DNA of 64,000 nt from Platynereis dumerilii (lineage: Eukaryota; Annelida; Polychaeta; Phyllodocida; Nereididae): NCBI GenBank assembly GCA_026936325.1, contig JAPTHN010000003.1:70303192-70367191 (forward strand), given 5' to 3'. The notes beneath the pieces were generated by a model, which was not told where the DNA came from, did not search any database, and was given only the letters and a program-made list of their open reading frames with translations. Within the stretch, counting starts at the first letter, position 1, and every line of letters starts with the position of its first letter. The translations under genes were made by a program, and so were the position numbers. Shown here in pieces: positions 33,516 to 44,922 of this stretch.

Positions 33516-34085
33516 TTTTTCAAATGGTTTGCTAGTTTAATTTTTTTTTAAACTATTTTAGTCACGATAAGTGAGATTTAGGTTTCACAATTTATCAAAA
33601 TACCAATACAGAATTTGTTGTAACAAAGGTATTTTGAAGGTACTATATCTGTAAATTTAAAAGACTGTTGGTTGAGTGATTTCAGGTATGTTTAGCAAAA
33701 GCAATTTATAACAAAAAAAATTAACTAAATGCTATTCTGTTATCAGGTCTCCCGATTCTAAGTGAATTTTCCTTGCAATTGCGGACCACAAACTGACAGA
33801 TACACTTTATAATTACACATTACATTTATAATTAACTATAGCAATCTATCAGGTTACTTTCTCCCATCACCAGCCATTGTTGATGCAGTTGATAGGTGGC
33901 CGTGATCCACTTCCATCCTACAGAGTTATCTCATTTGCTTGATGCCAAGGTTACCAAGTAAGACCATCCGAAGCACATACTGATCTATTAACAGTTCACA
34001 GTGTCACTTAATCGTTTGATAATGGTAGTGTTTTCTGGCCAAGGTTGATGTCTTGTAACACGACTGAGTAAGCAGGTCTTATATA

Positions 34086-34766
34086 CAGGGTGTCAACAGA
34101 AAAAGAGGACAGTCACTTGTCTTCTTTTTTGTACTCATATAAGTTCAGAATTTGGTGATAAGTCTTGGCATAAGAGTGGATTTGATAGTCAGCCATATTA
34201 GATCTGTTGCAAATATGTTTATATGTGAATTAGATCACTACTAAAGGCAAAATGGAAGCATGATATGCCAAAGTGCTTGCATTGCTTCAAGGTGACTGTG
34301 GTTGTCCTGTCTTCCTCATTGTTGATGAGAAATTTGTCACCATTTATGGTGCTTGTAAGAGAAGGAATGAATCATTTGTGAGTAGTGGGACATTTGCTGA
34401 TGCTCCAGCTGCCGACAATTCAAATTAGGGACCTAACACTTGGTCTTCAACGTGGGAATACTCAGTATTGGCAAATTGGGAGAAAGTATCCAGCAAGTTA
34501 TCCCAACCCTCGCAGTAAGTTAAAGGCCTCCATCATGTCTGCATGTGGCAAAATGTTGGCGGAGTGCAGCAAACATGTTTTCACATCATTTTGGTCTCAT
34601 CTACAGGAAGTTACCACTGCAAGGGGTGCGCATATTGGGTAATTAGACTCGTCTGATTAAACTGTTCATATGCAAATCATGTTTTGTTGAATAATGATGC
34701 TTGGTACAAAATGAACTGTAAACAAATCAAATTGTGTTGACTGTCCTTTTTTCTGTAGACACCCTG
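34086..34766 (+). mobile_element. Tc1/mariner-like element, decayed (681 bp)
   Basis: Ends CAGGGTGTCAACAGAAAAA and TTTTTTCTGTAGACACCCTG are flanked by TA (34,084-34,085 and 34,767-34,768). An ORF near the right end finishes FWSHLQEVTTARGAHIG, resembling the C-terminal tail of mariner-type transposases that ends in GGHIEHL. The catalytic core is missing, so it is an internally deleted copy. Units 2 and 3 lack it near 48,244 and 51,492. Confidence 0.75.
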
Positions 34767-34789
34767 TAAGCGTGTTACCCAACTAGGAT

Positions 34790-34995
34790 TATTGGAATTT
34801 CGAGTGTTGGCAGGATTAAGCTGGAGTTATGCAAGTTTGCAGGTGAAATCAGTGGCCAATAATAGGAGCTACAGGATTAAGTGGGAGTTATGGGAGTGGG
34901 AAGAATTTAATGGGAGTTACGCGAGTTAATGAGGTTAGCAGGAGTTAGTGGGAATTAGTGGGAGTTAGCACCAGTTTGTGCGAGATAGTAGAAAT
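34790..34995 (+). repeat. GGAGTTA degenerate minisatellite in block H
   Basis: Variants of GGGAGTTA spaced about 8-12 bp apart, preserved at 48,260-48,480 and 51,515-51,660 with 51,965-52,050 in other units. Present before the locus duplicated. No coding sense. Confidence 0.6.
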
Positions 34996-36269
34996 TGCTG
35001 CAAGCGGTGACTTGTAAAGCAATTATATCTATCCAACAAACTCACCTTCCTGAATGTGCTGCAGACTTCTTCCTTATCTTCTAGATTATGTCTCCTTTGA
35101 ACTTCTAAAACTTGTTATTTCCTCAAAGTTTCCTAATTTTGCCATCAATTCAAACTTTTACCAGAGTGTAATCTGTGATATTTAAAGGCAGCAAATGTAA
35201 CATAATTATTATGTAGTCACATCAAAACTGTTACTAATTTCACAGATATTGCTCTCAACTTTCCATTAGAAGTGTCATCGGAGTTATGACAGTGAGAATC
35301 TCCAAATGTGGAAGCACAAGTACATGTATTCACATCAGAAATTCGATTAAATTCTGTACATATGGAAGATTAAAAGGCAAAAGTTCATTTCAAGATTTCT
35401 CTCATACTGACTGTACACATAGTTGAAATAAACTTTTTCTTTGTGTTTGGCGATAGTTACAGTCAACTAATTACTAGCGCTTACATCGATGCACTGGAAT
35501 AGTCCTTGTGAAGTCATATGCCTGTCCTTGGCATGTTATTCTGTATGAATCATAAATTGTAACTAGTTTGTGAGGTTATATCCTATAGTTACAATGCTAT
35601 CTGACCATTTCACTATATGAGTCACACCACTCATCATTGAGGTCATATGTTACATAATAAAATATGTATTAAAAATAGATGCCTTTACTTTACTCTGAAT
35701 GTAAACTTCACGACTTATTTAAAATATTTTTGGGAATTCACAGTCTCTTTTTAAAGTGTGATATTAAGGCATGCGGAAAAGCATGATCACGCATATATTT
35801 AGAGTTTGTAGACGCTTCCATACTTTTTACCCACCTAAAAACTACATAAAATTACTTTCAATGTAATTTGAGGAAGACTATTGAAACGGTTTGACTCTTC
35901 GGTCATCCAAAGATTTCTTTCATTGCTGGAATTTGTAAGATGATTATTTATTTTCATGCATTTCTATATTTCTCTACTAACTCAGTTGTGGGACTGACCT
36001 TTCCCAGCATTTATAAACTTTTCCTTCCTACTACAAAAAAATAACATCATGGGAATGAGGTTGTGGTACACAAAGACGTAGTTGGACTCATCAAGGCATG
36101 GTTTATTATATTTGAGCATGGTTGAGTTTATTTGCGCATATGAGGGCACATTTGAACAAAATCAGGATCTTAGGGACTTACTGGGACAGGGTTGGATAAT
36201 GAGATGTGTCAAAATGAGGTAATTATTTGCATCTCTCCTGCTGCCATTAGATACTTGCTGTTCTTACAG

Positions 36270-36330
36270 ATGCCAGGTTTTCTGACATTTTTCAGCTTGC
36301 AAGAAGACGGAATCTCATTACATGTACTTT
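36270..36330 (+). other. Block F exon-like segment, copy 1
   Basis: Acceptor TGTTCTTACAG, 61 nt starting ATG (MPGFLTFFSLQEDGISLHVL), donor GTAACG. Copies 2 (50,631-50,694) and 3 (55,105-55,168) are 64 nt and differ by one in-frame codon (ATA, Ile after MP). Copy 3 has CAA in place of the acceptor CAG. The codon-sized indel hints at past coding; no family recognised. Confidence 0.35.
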
Positions 36331-36502
36331 GTAACGGAAGCCTAGAAATCACCAGAATACTGAAGAGCTACTGAGACTAACAAGCTTTTTCATGCCATAC
36401 TGAAAGTATTTCCAAGTAGCTTAGAGAAAGCTTCAATTCTTGAGACTATACATTAACAGATCATGCTTTTCCACATGTTCCAATTTAAGACACTTTCCCA
36501 AG

Positions 36503-36632
36503 TGTGAGGGATCTTTTACGTCTCATCCAAACGACATCCATCTGGGATTCGAACCCATGAAGGTTAAGACCTTCAGCAGAGCAAGTGGGAACCTTGACCT
36601 CTCTGCCAGCTAGCTGGCAGAGAAAGCCTTAG
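36503..36632 (-). mobile_element. tRNA-derived SINE in block F/D (copy 1)
   Basis: Minus strand: A-box-like TAGCTGGCAGAG and a perfect B box GGTTCGAATCC, then a tail with GATGAGACGTAAAAGATCCC. A paralogue sits at 55,439-55,570 in unit 3, so the SINE predates that duplication. Unit 2 lacks it. Confidence 0.65.
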
Positions 36633-37539
36633 AACCGTAGAACGGGGTGACTTTGAACAGCCGGGGTGACTTTGAACACTTTTCTGAAAAAGATTGATCC
36701 TCTATGAATACAAAACTAATTGAGATACTGGAAATATTTTACGTCTGATTATAATCTACTGAAGCCTAATTTATTATGACCGCGCCAGCGCGCTGGCCGG
36801 TCATTTTATAATCAGCACAGGTTGTCCCATTTTACGCACATTTTTGCGGCAGGATAGAACAACCTACACTCAATGCACAGCCATGAAAGTTGCTGTATAA
36901 ACATAACTTTACACCCTTCACTCGCGCTTCACAAGACAAAGTGGCATCAGGCAGTCTTTAATATAGTTCTCAAAATCACGATTTTATAGTCAAAACCCCG
37001 ACCTTATTGTTTTTTGTCCTGTTTCGGGCCGCATGCCGAGTGCTATATCACTCACTGCTCAACACACCGCTCTCAGTGGGGCCTTCATGATGCCACGTGT
37101 CCACTCTCTCTTGCCAAATGCTTTAGACCGATGCATCTGGCTGTTTCCCTGGATATTGACAAGCATGCATTAATTGAATTTTAATTACTTTTTACACATT
37201 AACATCATTTTAAATAGCTTTTTGGATATATGTCCTAGTTTCTGTTATGTCACTTGTCATGCCATAGAGGAGGAGGAAGAAGGCCAGCATTATCCATTTT
37301 CCAGGAGTCAAGGGAGAGGCCAACAATTCGGACTAATCCCAGTTGGCCTGAGCTAATATAAGTTGCTATGGCAACGCAGTGGGCTCAGTGGGCCTCTGGC
37401 CTTAGTGGTGAACACATGGAGGTGCTGCAGAATTTTTGGCAAGAAAAATGACAATGCTTTGTACAAACCTATTGTTCAGCTATGGTTGATTGCCTTAATT
37501 TTATCTACTATATATATTATGATGTTGTATGAAATTATA

Positions 37540-38338
37540 GAACAAATAGTGAACAAATGTCGGAATACCTACTGTCAGTATCTCACAAGTGTGCATCTTC
37601 ACAACAGCTTTGCATGTAACTTGTATTTGACATCAAAGGAAATAATATATTTTGATAGATATATTTTTTCAAATCGTAAAAAAACATCTATGCAAGTGGT
37701 CTAATGGCTTAGATGATCAATTCCAACTTATATTAGAATGTTTCTGTCCATATTGAAATGTAGGTAGCAATTTTAATGGTCTTCTGTTGAATTTTATGGG
37801 CTTTTCTTACCTGTTTTTGCCAATTTTTTTAAGATTATTTCATGAAATCTAATGGTTGCTTACTTCCAAAATTCATTTGTTCATATATAGCATGCACAGA
37901 TAAACAATATTAATTGTGTGACATGTGTGACAGTGGAAAAGAATCTGTTGCTATTAATTCAAAACTTTGTTGATTGCACAAGGACACGCTATAACTGAAC
38001 AAATGAATTTTGGAAGTATGTAACCACTAGATTCCATGAAATAATCTTAATAATTAGCAAAAACAGATAAACGAATCACTTAAAATTCTACAGAAGACCT
38101 TTACAACTGCTACCTACATTTCAATATGGACAGAAACATTGTAATAAAAGTTGGAATTGATCATCTAAGCCATTAGAACACTTGCATAGATTTTTTTCTA
38201 ACGATTTGAAAACATATATATATCAAAATATATTAATCTCTTGGATGTCAAATACAAGTTACATGCAAAGCTGTGGTGAAGATGCACACTTGTGAGATGC
38301 TGACAATAGGTATTCCGACATTTCCTCACTATTTGTTG
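37540..38338. repeat. ~345-bp inverted repeat hairpin with 112-bp loop
   Basis: Left arm 37,540-37,883 pairs with right arm 37,996-38,338 at high identity: AACAAATAGTGA with TCACTATTTGTT, GTCGGAATACCTACTGTCAG with its inverse, through to TTCCAAAATTCATTTGTTCA with its inverse. Arms contain no coding sequence. A transcript across it would fold into a long double strand. Confidence 0.9.
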
Positions 38339-38889
38339 TCCGATATCTTTACAGATGTGTTTGTGAATCTCACTTGAAAAACATCAACTGGTGAAATGCT
38401 AAAAATCTCAATTTATATCACTAATGAATTTAACAAGGCATTTTTTCACACCCTGGTGGTTCATTTGCCACTTTTCTTTAGTTAAAGAAATAATAAAGCC
38501 AAAATGGGCATGTTTATATTTCATTTGGCACATTATATGATTCTGCAAGTTTGTAACACCCTTAAATGTTGAAAATGATGTGAAAATTAGAAATAAAATG
38601 CTTTTTATTATCATTTTTCACCTGATTCAGTAACCTAATATGTACTTAGATAAGCTGTGATGTTTCGATAACACTGCAATGCTATTTGATAGATCTAAAA
38701 CTGATATTTTGCATGCAACAAGGGTGTGAAAAACTAAAAATTTTAAATTTCAATTTTCTCAAAATTTTCCCAACAGATTTTTTAGATCTTTACATCAAAT
38801 CGAAGCTGAGACCACGTACTACAATGCAATGTTGACAGATTCTTTGTACATTTTTTTTAACCCTAAACTTCGTTCAAGGACACTGTGCC

Positions 38890-39290
38890 TGCAACCGCAC
38901 ACACATGGGCATCCACACACACATGGGCGTCCACACACGCTTGGGCGTCCACACACAAGTGGGCATACAGATGGGTGTGCACATACATATGAGCACACAC
39001 ACACAGATGGGCATGAGCGCACACATGGGCTGACACACACGATGGGCATGCTCATATGGGCGCACACAGATGGCCATACTAATGGGCGCGCACACGGACG
39101 CCGTCCACGCACAGATTGGCGGACACACACAGATGGGCCTACAGTCCTACACACACAGATTGGCATCCAGGTGGGCATACACCCAGATAGGTGTACAGGT
39201 CGGCTTGTGCACACAGATGGGCATGCACTCACAGATGAGTGTTTCAACACAGATAGGCATACCTGCACAGATGGCCATACACGTGGGCTG
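38890..39290. repeat. CACACAGATGGGCATAC minisatellite
   Basis: About 400 bp of degenerate 16-20-bp units around ACACACAGATGGGCAT. ORFs in all frames (His/Thr/Gly-rich on plus, Cys/Val-rich on minus) are by-products. Confidence 0.9.
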
Positions 39291-40506
39291 CGCAGGGGCG
39301 TATCTAGAAATGGCCTGTGGGGGGCGCCATTACATGGCCTGAATACTTCAACTGAGTCAATCTATAGAGGCCCGCTTGAGTAGAGATTTCTCGCAAATGC
39401 TCCCCCCTCAAATAGAGGCCCCACTATGACATGGACAACAATGACTATATATCTTTCTATTATTATTATGCAACTGAGTTTTTTAATGCCAGGGCTAAAC
39501 AAGCTGCACTCAATACACAAATTGTTGTTCATTTTTTATGGATCGACACAATCACACTTGATTGCACATCGCAACCAAAATGCGTCCAGCACTGCCCGCG
39601 GTCATATTATCATCGCTTGCGATTCTAGTTTCTACATATAGTCGTTGTGACTGGAATTTTTTTTATCTTGATTTTGATGAATAAACTTAGCATACTTCTT
39701 TTTGCAAGATGCCATAACCCGTGAACTTCTGTGCCCACAACAGTACTGAATAGCCCTGGCCTTATAAATACCTGCCCTATTACAATGTCATTCAAAAACT
39801 TCCAAAATCCACCAGAAACTTGTTGGAGGCTATTCATTAAGACCGACAACAAATAATATAAGTGGATGATGTCGAATTGTAACAAACTTCGGGGTGACTT
39901 TGAACATCACATTGTGATGGCGAGCGCGAAGACCATCACATTTTCCCGTAAGCTATATTCACAGATATATCATATTTCATAATACAATGCATATAATTCA
40001 ATGTCTGAATGCATATTTCACTATATTAGGCAATCATTTAGCGGCAAAGGCACAACAGTAGATCAAGAATAAAAAAGTTACAAAACATTAAAAAACCAGT
40101 GACAAAATTTCAGGGAAAGGCAATCAAGCCGGGCAAAATTCATAAATACAGATAAACATTTGTTTTCTAAGAATTGATGGTTTCTTTTCCTTGAAACTCA
40201 TTCTGTTCAAAGTCACCCCGGACCTCGGGGTGAGTTTGAACGCCTATTTATCCAGTGAAATGGGCATATACATGATGTCTATCTCAAAATGCCAATGCAA
40301 GATTAACTACATGCTAGTGGTCAACATTTTATCCCATGAAATACCACATAGATCTTATATATTTTTAAAGATAAGGGAATTGAGGTGAAAACTGTTCAAA
40401 GTCACCCCGTTCTACGGAAAGTCAGAGTATATTTGTGATTGCATGTCTGTACTCAAGCTTGCCGACAGGAATGAAGCTTCTCAGAGACCAAAACTGTAAA
40501 TTAGTA

Positions 40507-41447
40507 GGGGGAACGGGGGCACATTGGGACGCGCGGCACTGAGGGATGGTGGGGTTTTCTTGGATCCTGGCAAGGTATAGGATATGGTAGTGCAATCATA
40601 TCTTGTAATTTCTCATCCTGATGTTTCCATGGTTTTATAGACAAATTACAGCCACATACAGAAGTATGGCGAGCCAAAGTTTGTTTTCTTACCACTAAAG
40701 TAAATATGGAAGGGTTCAATTTGAACCATTCTGTGGACAAACCATGAACAATGAGGCTTTCTCAGTGCTTGTATGAATTTTATATATCGTAACGAACAGT
40801 TATGAATTGCTATCGTGATAAACACACTCACTGGTGTCCGAGAAATTAGAATTTTGGTGTAAAAGTCATATCGGGGCTCGTTGGGACAGTGAATTTGGGG
40901 CACATTGGGACACCCTTAATATTGCAGAATTTAAGTGTCCAAGGCAACTGAATGACCTGGGACAGCACACAACAGGTATTCAGGCCACAGGGAATAGAGG
41001 CATAGTGGATCACCATGCTCTGTGAACAAATTTGTCGCAAAGCACTGTGTGTTACTTACATAGATGTCCGCACCCAGGACAGTTTATGTTAAATGTTTAA
41101 AACTGTTTAAAGTTATGAACTACATGTATTGGCACTACAAAGTGTTAATGCACTGTATATTATCTTGCGCACTACTTATATGTGATATCTATTGCACGTT
41201 GAGTGTTAAAATGATTTTTTAATTGATGTCCCAATGTGCCCCGGCTGTTTTAGCCGGGCCACATTGGGACCGTCATTTTTACGCCTCTCTGGCTGCAAAA
41301 GGGTAGGTTCAGTCTAGTTTATTATGCCTTGCATTTAGGCTCAATAATATTGGTGATATTCATGCAAACTTCTGAGTTCTTCAGTGCTTTCAGCATTGAG
41401 CAAAATTAGTAGACGTTAAAAGCGTCCCAATGTGCACCCGTTCCCCC
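40507..41447 (+). mobile_element. Family A TA-flanked MITE, copy 2 (941 bp)
   Basis: Near-identical to copy 1 (452-1421) with TIR GGGGGAACGGGGGCACATTG and its inverse, flanked by TA at 40,505-40,506 and 41,448-41,449. It splits block D between GTAAATTAG and CACTGTAC; unit 3 has AAATTAGG...GGACACTGTAC uninterrupted at 55,650-55,674. High similarity of the copies points to recent spread. Confidence 0.92.
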
Positions 41448-41791
41448 TACACTGTACTTTCACAAATTTTTGAATCTCACAAATTTGTAAGAAAATCACA
41501 AAAACAGGAGATAAAGGTGCCAATCCATCCATATCTTGCAAAATGATGCATGAGGGAAAGAAAGACTTAGAAATTCATTTGGCTATGGACAGTAACTTGG
41601 GTGTGGTATGATGAAGCTTATTAGAGATGAAGGCTGTGTGTCTCTAGTCATACCTAGGAGAAAAAGACATTACATATCTTGCCATACCTTGTAGAAGGTT
41701 GAGGCTTTCTTCTTGGTACTTGTTACGTCATATTTTAGCATTAAAACTATTTTGCTGCAACTTCCTCCTTTTCTTTTTGTGCTTTCTCTTG

Positions 41792-42043
41792 CACTGAAAA
41801 AAAGCATTGTGTAAAACAGACAAAACAAACGTTAGCTGGTGTCCGTCCAAAATTTTGTGTAAATTCAGACACAAGGTATGTGTATTTTTGACATTTCATT
41901 GATCGAATCACACAAAAAATTGATCAAGATTGACAATGAAATGTCAGAAATGAACATACCTTTTGTCTGGATTTACACAAAATTTTGGACGGACACCAGC
42001 TAACGTTCGTTTTGTCTGTTTCACACAAACCTTTTTTTCAGTG
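41792..42043. mobile_element. 252-bp CACTG...CAGTG foldback with TG duplication
   Basis: Ends CACTGAAAAAAAGC and TTTTTTTCAGTG begin arms of about 105 bp (GCTGGTGTCCGTCCAAAATT pairs with its inverse). TG flanks both sides; paralogues at 56,123-56,133 and 51,060 read CTCTTGGATT / CTCTTGAATG, i.e. the empty site with one TG. Same end type and 2-bp target as the 11.3 kb element. Confidence 0.87.
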
Positions 42044-42370
42044 TGGATTACTGGTGTTCAGATATATTTTTATAATGTCTATAAGATGGTGACAAAAGGG
42101 AAAAGTTCTGAAGTTAGGAGCTAGTTATTCCCATCCTGTACAGAGACTGTTCTGCAAGACTTTTAAGAGGAATCTCACGAATGACAAACCACCATAAGAG
42201 TCCTTTTCTGGCACGGTTCGACTCTCAGATTACTTTCTCTTTAAATTGACAAGAACTCTTAGGATAGAATTAGGAAGGTGACAGGGTATGAATGCAAGCT
42301 ATCTTTAATGCTTGTAGCTGACTTTCTTTGTGATGGCATTTCTTGTTCTAGTAACACAGTCCTGGGTATA

Positions 42371-42851
42371 CAGTGCTGCCTGTAAGTAAGTGAAACATAT
42401 GATATTGTGAGATTGCATCAATGCTAAACATTGTCAACCAAACTCCTTGCAGATCCCTGATTTCTCATCCCATGACAAGAAAACATATTGGGTCATAAAG
42501 GCCAATATGTGAGGCATGTAGGATAACAACGACAGCCTATGTTCTTTGCTGTAGTCGAAGTTAGGTATGGGTCAAATTGATAAGTAAGTGAACCACCCTT
42601 GCCTATGAAATAACTTTGGGCCTGCATTTCAATACTTCTCAAAGACTTTGACCCATACCTAACTCCGACTAAAGTAAGAAAATTGGCAGTTGTTGTTATC
42701 TTACATGCTTCACATATCGGCCTTTATGACCAAATATGCTTTCCTCTCATCGGATGAGAATTTGTGCTTCCACAAGTATTTTGGTTGAGGATGTTTAACG
42801 TTAATGTAATGGCACAATATCTAGCATTTCACCAACTTACAGACAGCACTG
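42371..42851. mobile_element. 481-bp foldback element
   Basis: Ends CAGTGCTGCCTGTAAGT and ACTTACAGACAGCACTG; arms also pair at GACTTTGACCCATACCTAAC and at CATATTGGGTCATAAAGGCC, so nearly the whole element is a palindrome. It supplies the uninterrupted version of the site hit by family A copy 1 (42,481-42,494). Sits between blocks B1 and B2. Confidence 0.85.
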
Positions 42852-43582
42852 CAAATTAGATGATTTGTAATATGAATCTAGCATCTTACTTTTTCCCGTC
42901 ACCAGCCAATATTTAATTTCATTGCTGATGTTCAGATTTATTTTTAAAGTGTGCATAAGATGGTGACAAAAGGGAAAAGTTCTGAAGTTTTTGGATTAGA
43001 GAAGGAGCTGGTTATTCCCATCTTGTACTGAGACTGTTTTGCAAATCCTTGGAAGAGGAGACCCTTGAATGACAAACGATCATCAATGTCCTTTCGTCAC
43101 AGGGGTCGACTCTCAGATGATTTTCTCTTTCAAAAATTTTGGAAATAGAGTAAAGAAGGATGCAGTTTCTAAATTCAGGCTTCTTTAGAATGTTGGTAGC
43201 TGACTCTCTTTGTAATGGAATTTTATTGTCCTAGTGCCACCTGGCACAAATAATTTAAAACACCAAGATTTATCAACAAATTATTCAAACCAGATTGAAA
43301 ATGGCATTGTATGCTTTATAATATACTATGAATGGCAATATTTAAGATCTAGGGCCTGGGAGCAGTTTCACTAAAGCTGCACTTTTAAAGTTCTTTAGTG
43401 AATCAGCCTGCTGCCTCTTTTGTCCCAGGGATCGAGTGTTGCAGTACCTATTGCATTTTTACAATTTCTACCACCGAAATATCTTTGAATGATGTTGCTG
43501 ACGGTTGATAATTCATATGATCGCATATCTTGCAACAATCTTAACAATCATGTGCTATAATTGCCTTTTTGCATTATGTACA

Positions 43583-44307
43583 GATACAGATCAGTTACAG
43601 ACACTTTATTGATCGCATCGCAAATCTTGTCGAGTCATACAGTGCACAGTGTATTTACCAGCTCGGATAAAACTGGGAATCATTGGGTTTTTTATGGAAC
43701 AATTACATGGATTTTTGCCAAATAATTTGCATGAAATTATATATGAGATTGTTCTAAATTCAGTTGTAGCAGAATTATTCAAGACTATTGATGTTTTCTC
43801 AAATACTCCAAAAGAAGGCACATTTTTTAATGGAAATGATTAGGTGACATTAAAATGTATCAAGCCATAAAAAAAACTGAAGGCACATCATAATATATAA
43901 CATAAAGTAAGTGTGCTGTGAAGGACCACTTAATTTGGCAGGAAAGCACTATTTTATCATGTATGTGTCAAAACGTCAAAAAATTATTCAATCCCTTGTC
44001 CCAATGTTATTCCAATTGAAGTAAGGCAGTTGAATAATTTCTGAAATAGTTGACCCCTATGTGAAATGCAGTCCACCCAACAGATTCAGGTTTTATGCAG
44101 CAGACTCAGCATATGGCGTCATATTTTGGTATGGCATTCCAGATCCCTAGCAGAGATATCTTCTTTGGGGGAATCCCCAAAATACCATCTTCCACCTGTC
44201 ACTGGTTTTCCATCATACACGTTTGTGTTACAAACAGAAATTGACTTGCCAAGAAAGTTGATAAGCCTACATGTATACAGCGTAATCTCGCCATTTTTTT
44301 TTTACAC
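43583..44307. mobile_element. 725-bp insertion with 8-bp duplication, possible LINE or transposon remnant
   Basis: Flanked by perfect TATGTACA (43,575-43,582 and 44,308-44,315) and absent from block E of unit 1. Ends are not inverted repeats; the right end has a T run. A segment translating YGVIFWYGIPD near 44,110 vaguely recalls the 'YGIxxWG' part of LINE ORFs. Class unresolved. Confidence 0.5.
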
Positions 44308-44375
44308 TATGTACAACTGCTTCCCTCCATTATGCAGATGAAATCATGTTTCTCTTCTTTTTTTTCTGTACATAG

Positions 44376-44475
44376 TTTTCTCCAAGGTGAAGATGTTCGT
44401 GTTTCAAATCCTTTCACAGCCTTCATTGGTCATGTTTTTTCCTTCAATAAAACACCACACATTACTTCACATATG
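44376..44475 (+). other. Block E exon-like segment, copy 2
   Basis: Paralogue of 19,090-19,189: same 100-bp length, acceptor TTCTGTACATAG, donor GTGAGC and open frame FLQGEDVRVSNPFTAFIGHV onward to TPHITSHM. Not recognised as a known domain. Confidence 0.4.
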
Positions 44476-44922
44476 GTGAGCATCTGCCACCAAGTATTTG
44501 CTCAAAACATCATGCAATCCCACTGCTTCAGCTTATAATGTAATCAGCAAACGAAGCGTGTTCCTGTGTACATAATATTATCATTCTACAGTGAAATTTC
44601 TGTAGAAAAGTTTGACACGCATGGATATTCAACATCGTCTTAAGGTATATGAAGGTTACAGTCGCTACAGTCACGGAAGGTGTTGTTGAAAGGCTTCTTG
44701 AATGTCCTGAGTATTGTCATTGAGAGGTTTTATATAGTAAGAAGGCTTTTAAAACAGGTTTACAGCAACTGTCGGATGATACTTGCTCACATAATTGCAC
44801 TGGCATGTTCTTTGTGAGATCATACCCATGCCATGTAATTCTCTATAAGTCATAGACAGTAGACAGTTTGTGAGTTGATGTGTAGAACTTTCGATATATC
44901 TGAAGAAGTCACCTACTGAGTC

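Larger units (their letters stand above)
36635..40417. mobile_element. 3.8 kb element with G-rich TIRs (family D)
   Basis: Ends CCGTAGAACGGGGTGACTTT and AAAGTCACCCCGTTCTACGG form a 26-bp TIR ending GAACAG / CTGTTC. AA lies on each side, and the paralogous site in unit 3 (CCTTAGAAAGTC at 55,565-55,576) reads as the empty site with one AA. The motif GGGGTGACTTTGAACA recurs at 36,656, 39,890 and, inverted, at 40,205. Inside lie a short near-palindrome (36,780-36,806), a large hairpin (37,540-38,338), a minisatellite (38,890-39,290) and a G-rich TIR fragment (39,295-39,425). No transposase found; ORFs such as 39,625-39,885 (minus) are unrecognised. Confidence 0.75.
18745..42365. repeat. Duplicated locus, unit 1 (with large insertions)
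   Basis: Blocks E (18,745-19,858), G (about 31,390-33,300), H (33,837-36,180), F (36,219-36,480), D (40,418-40,504 plus 41,448-41,760) and B (42,079-42,365) occur in the same order as in unit 2. Insertions separate them: the 11.3 kb CACTG element, the 3.8 kb hairpin element, a family A copy, a mariner-like element and others. Homology is by eye and clear over hundreds of bases per block. Confidence 0.8.

Noticed and set aside
38819-39383. Overlapping ORFs up to 184 codons (His/Thr/Gly-rich and Cys/Val-rich)
   Set aside because: Products of the CACACAGATGGGCAT minisatellite.
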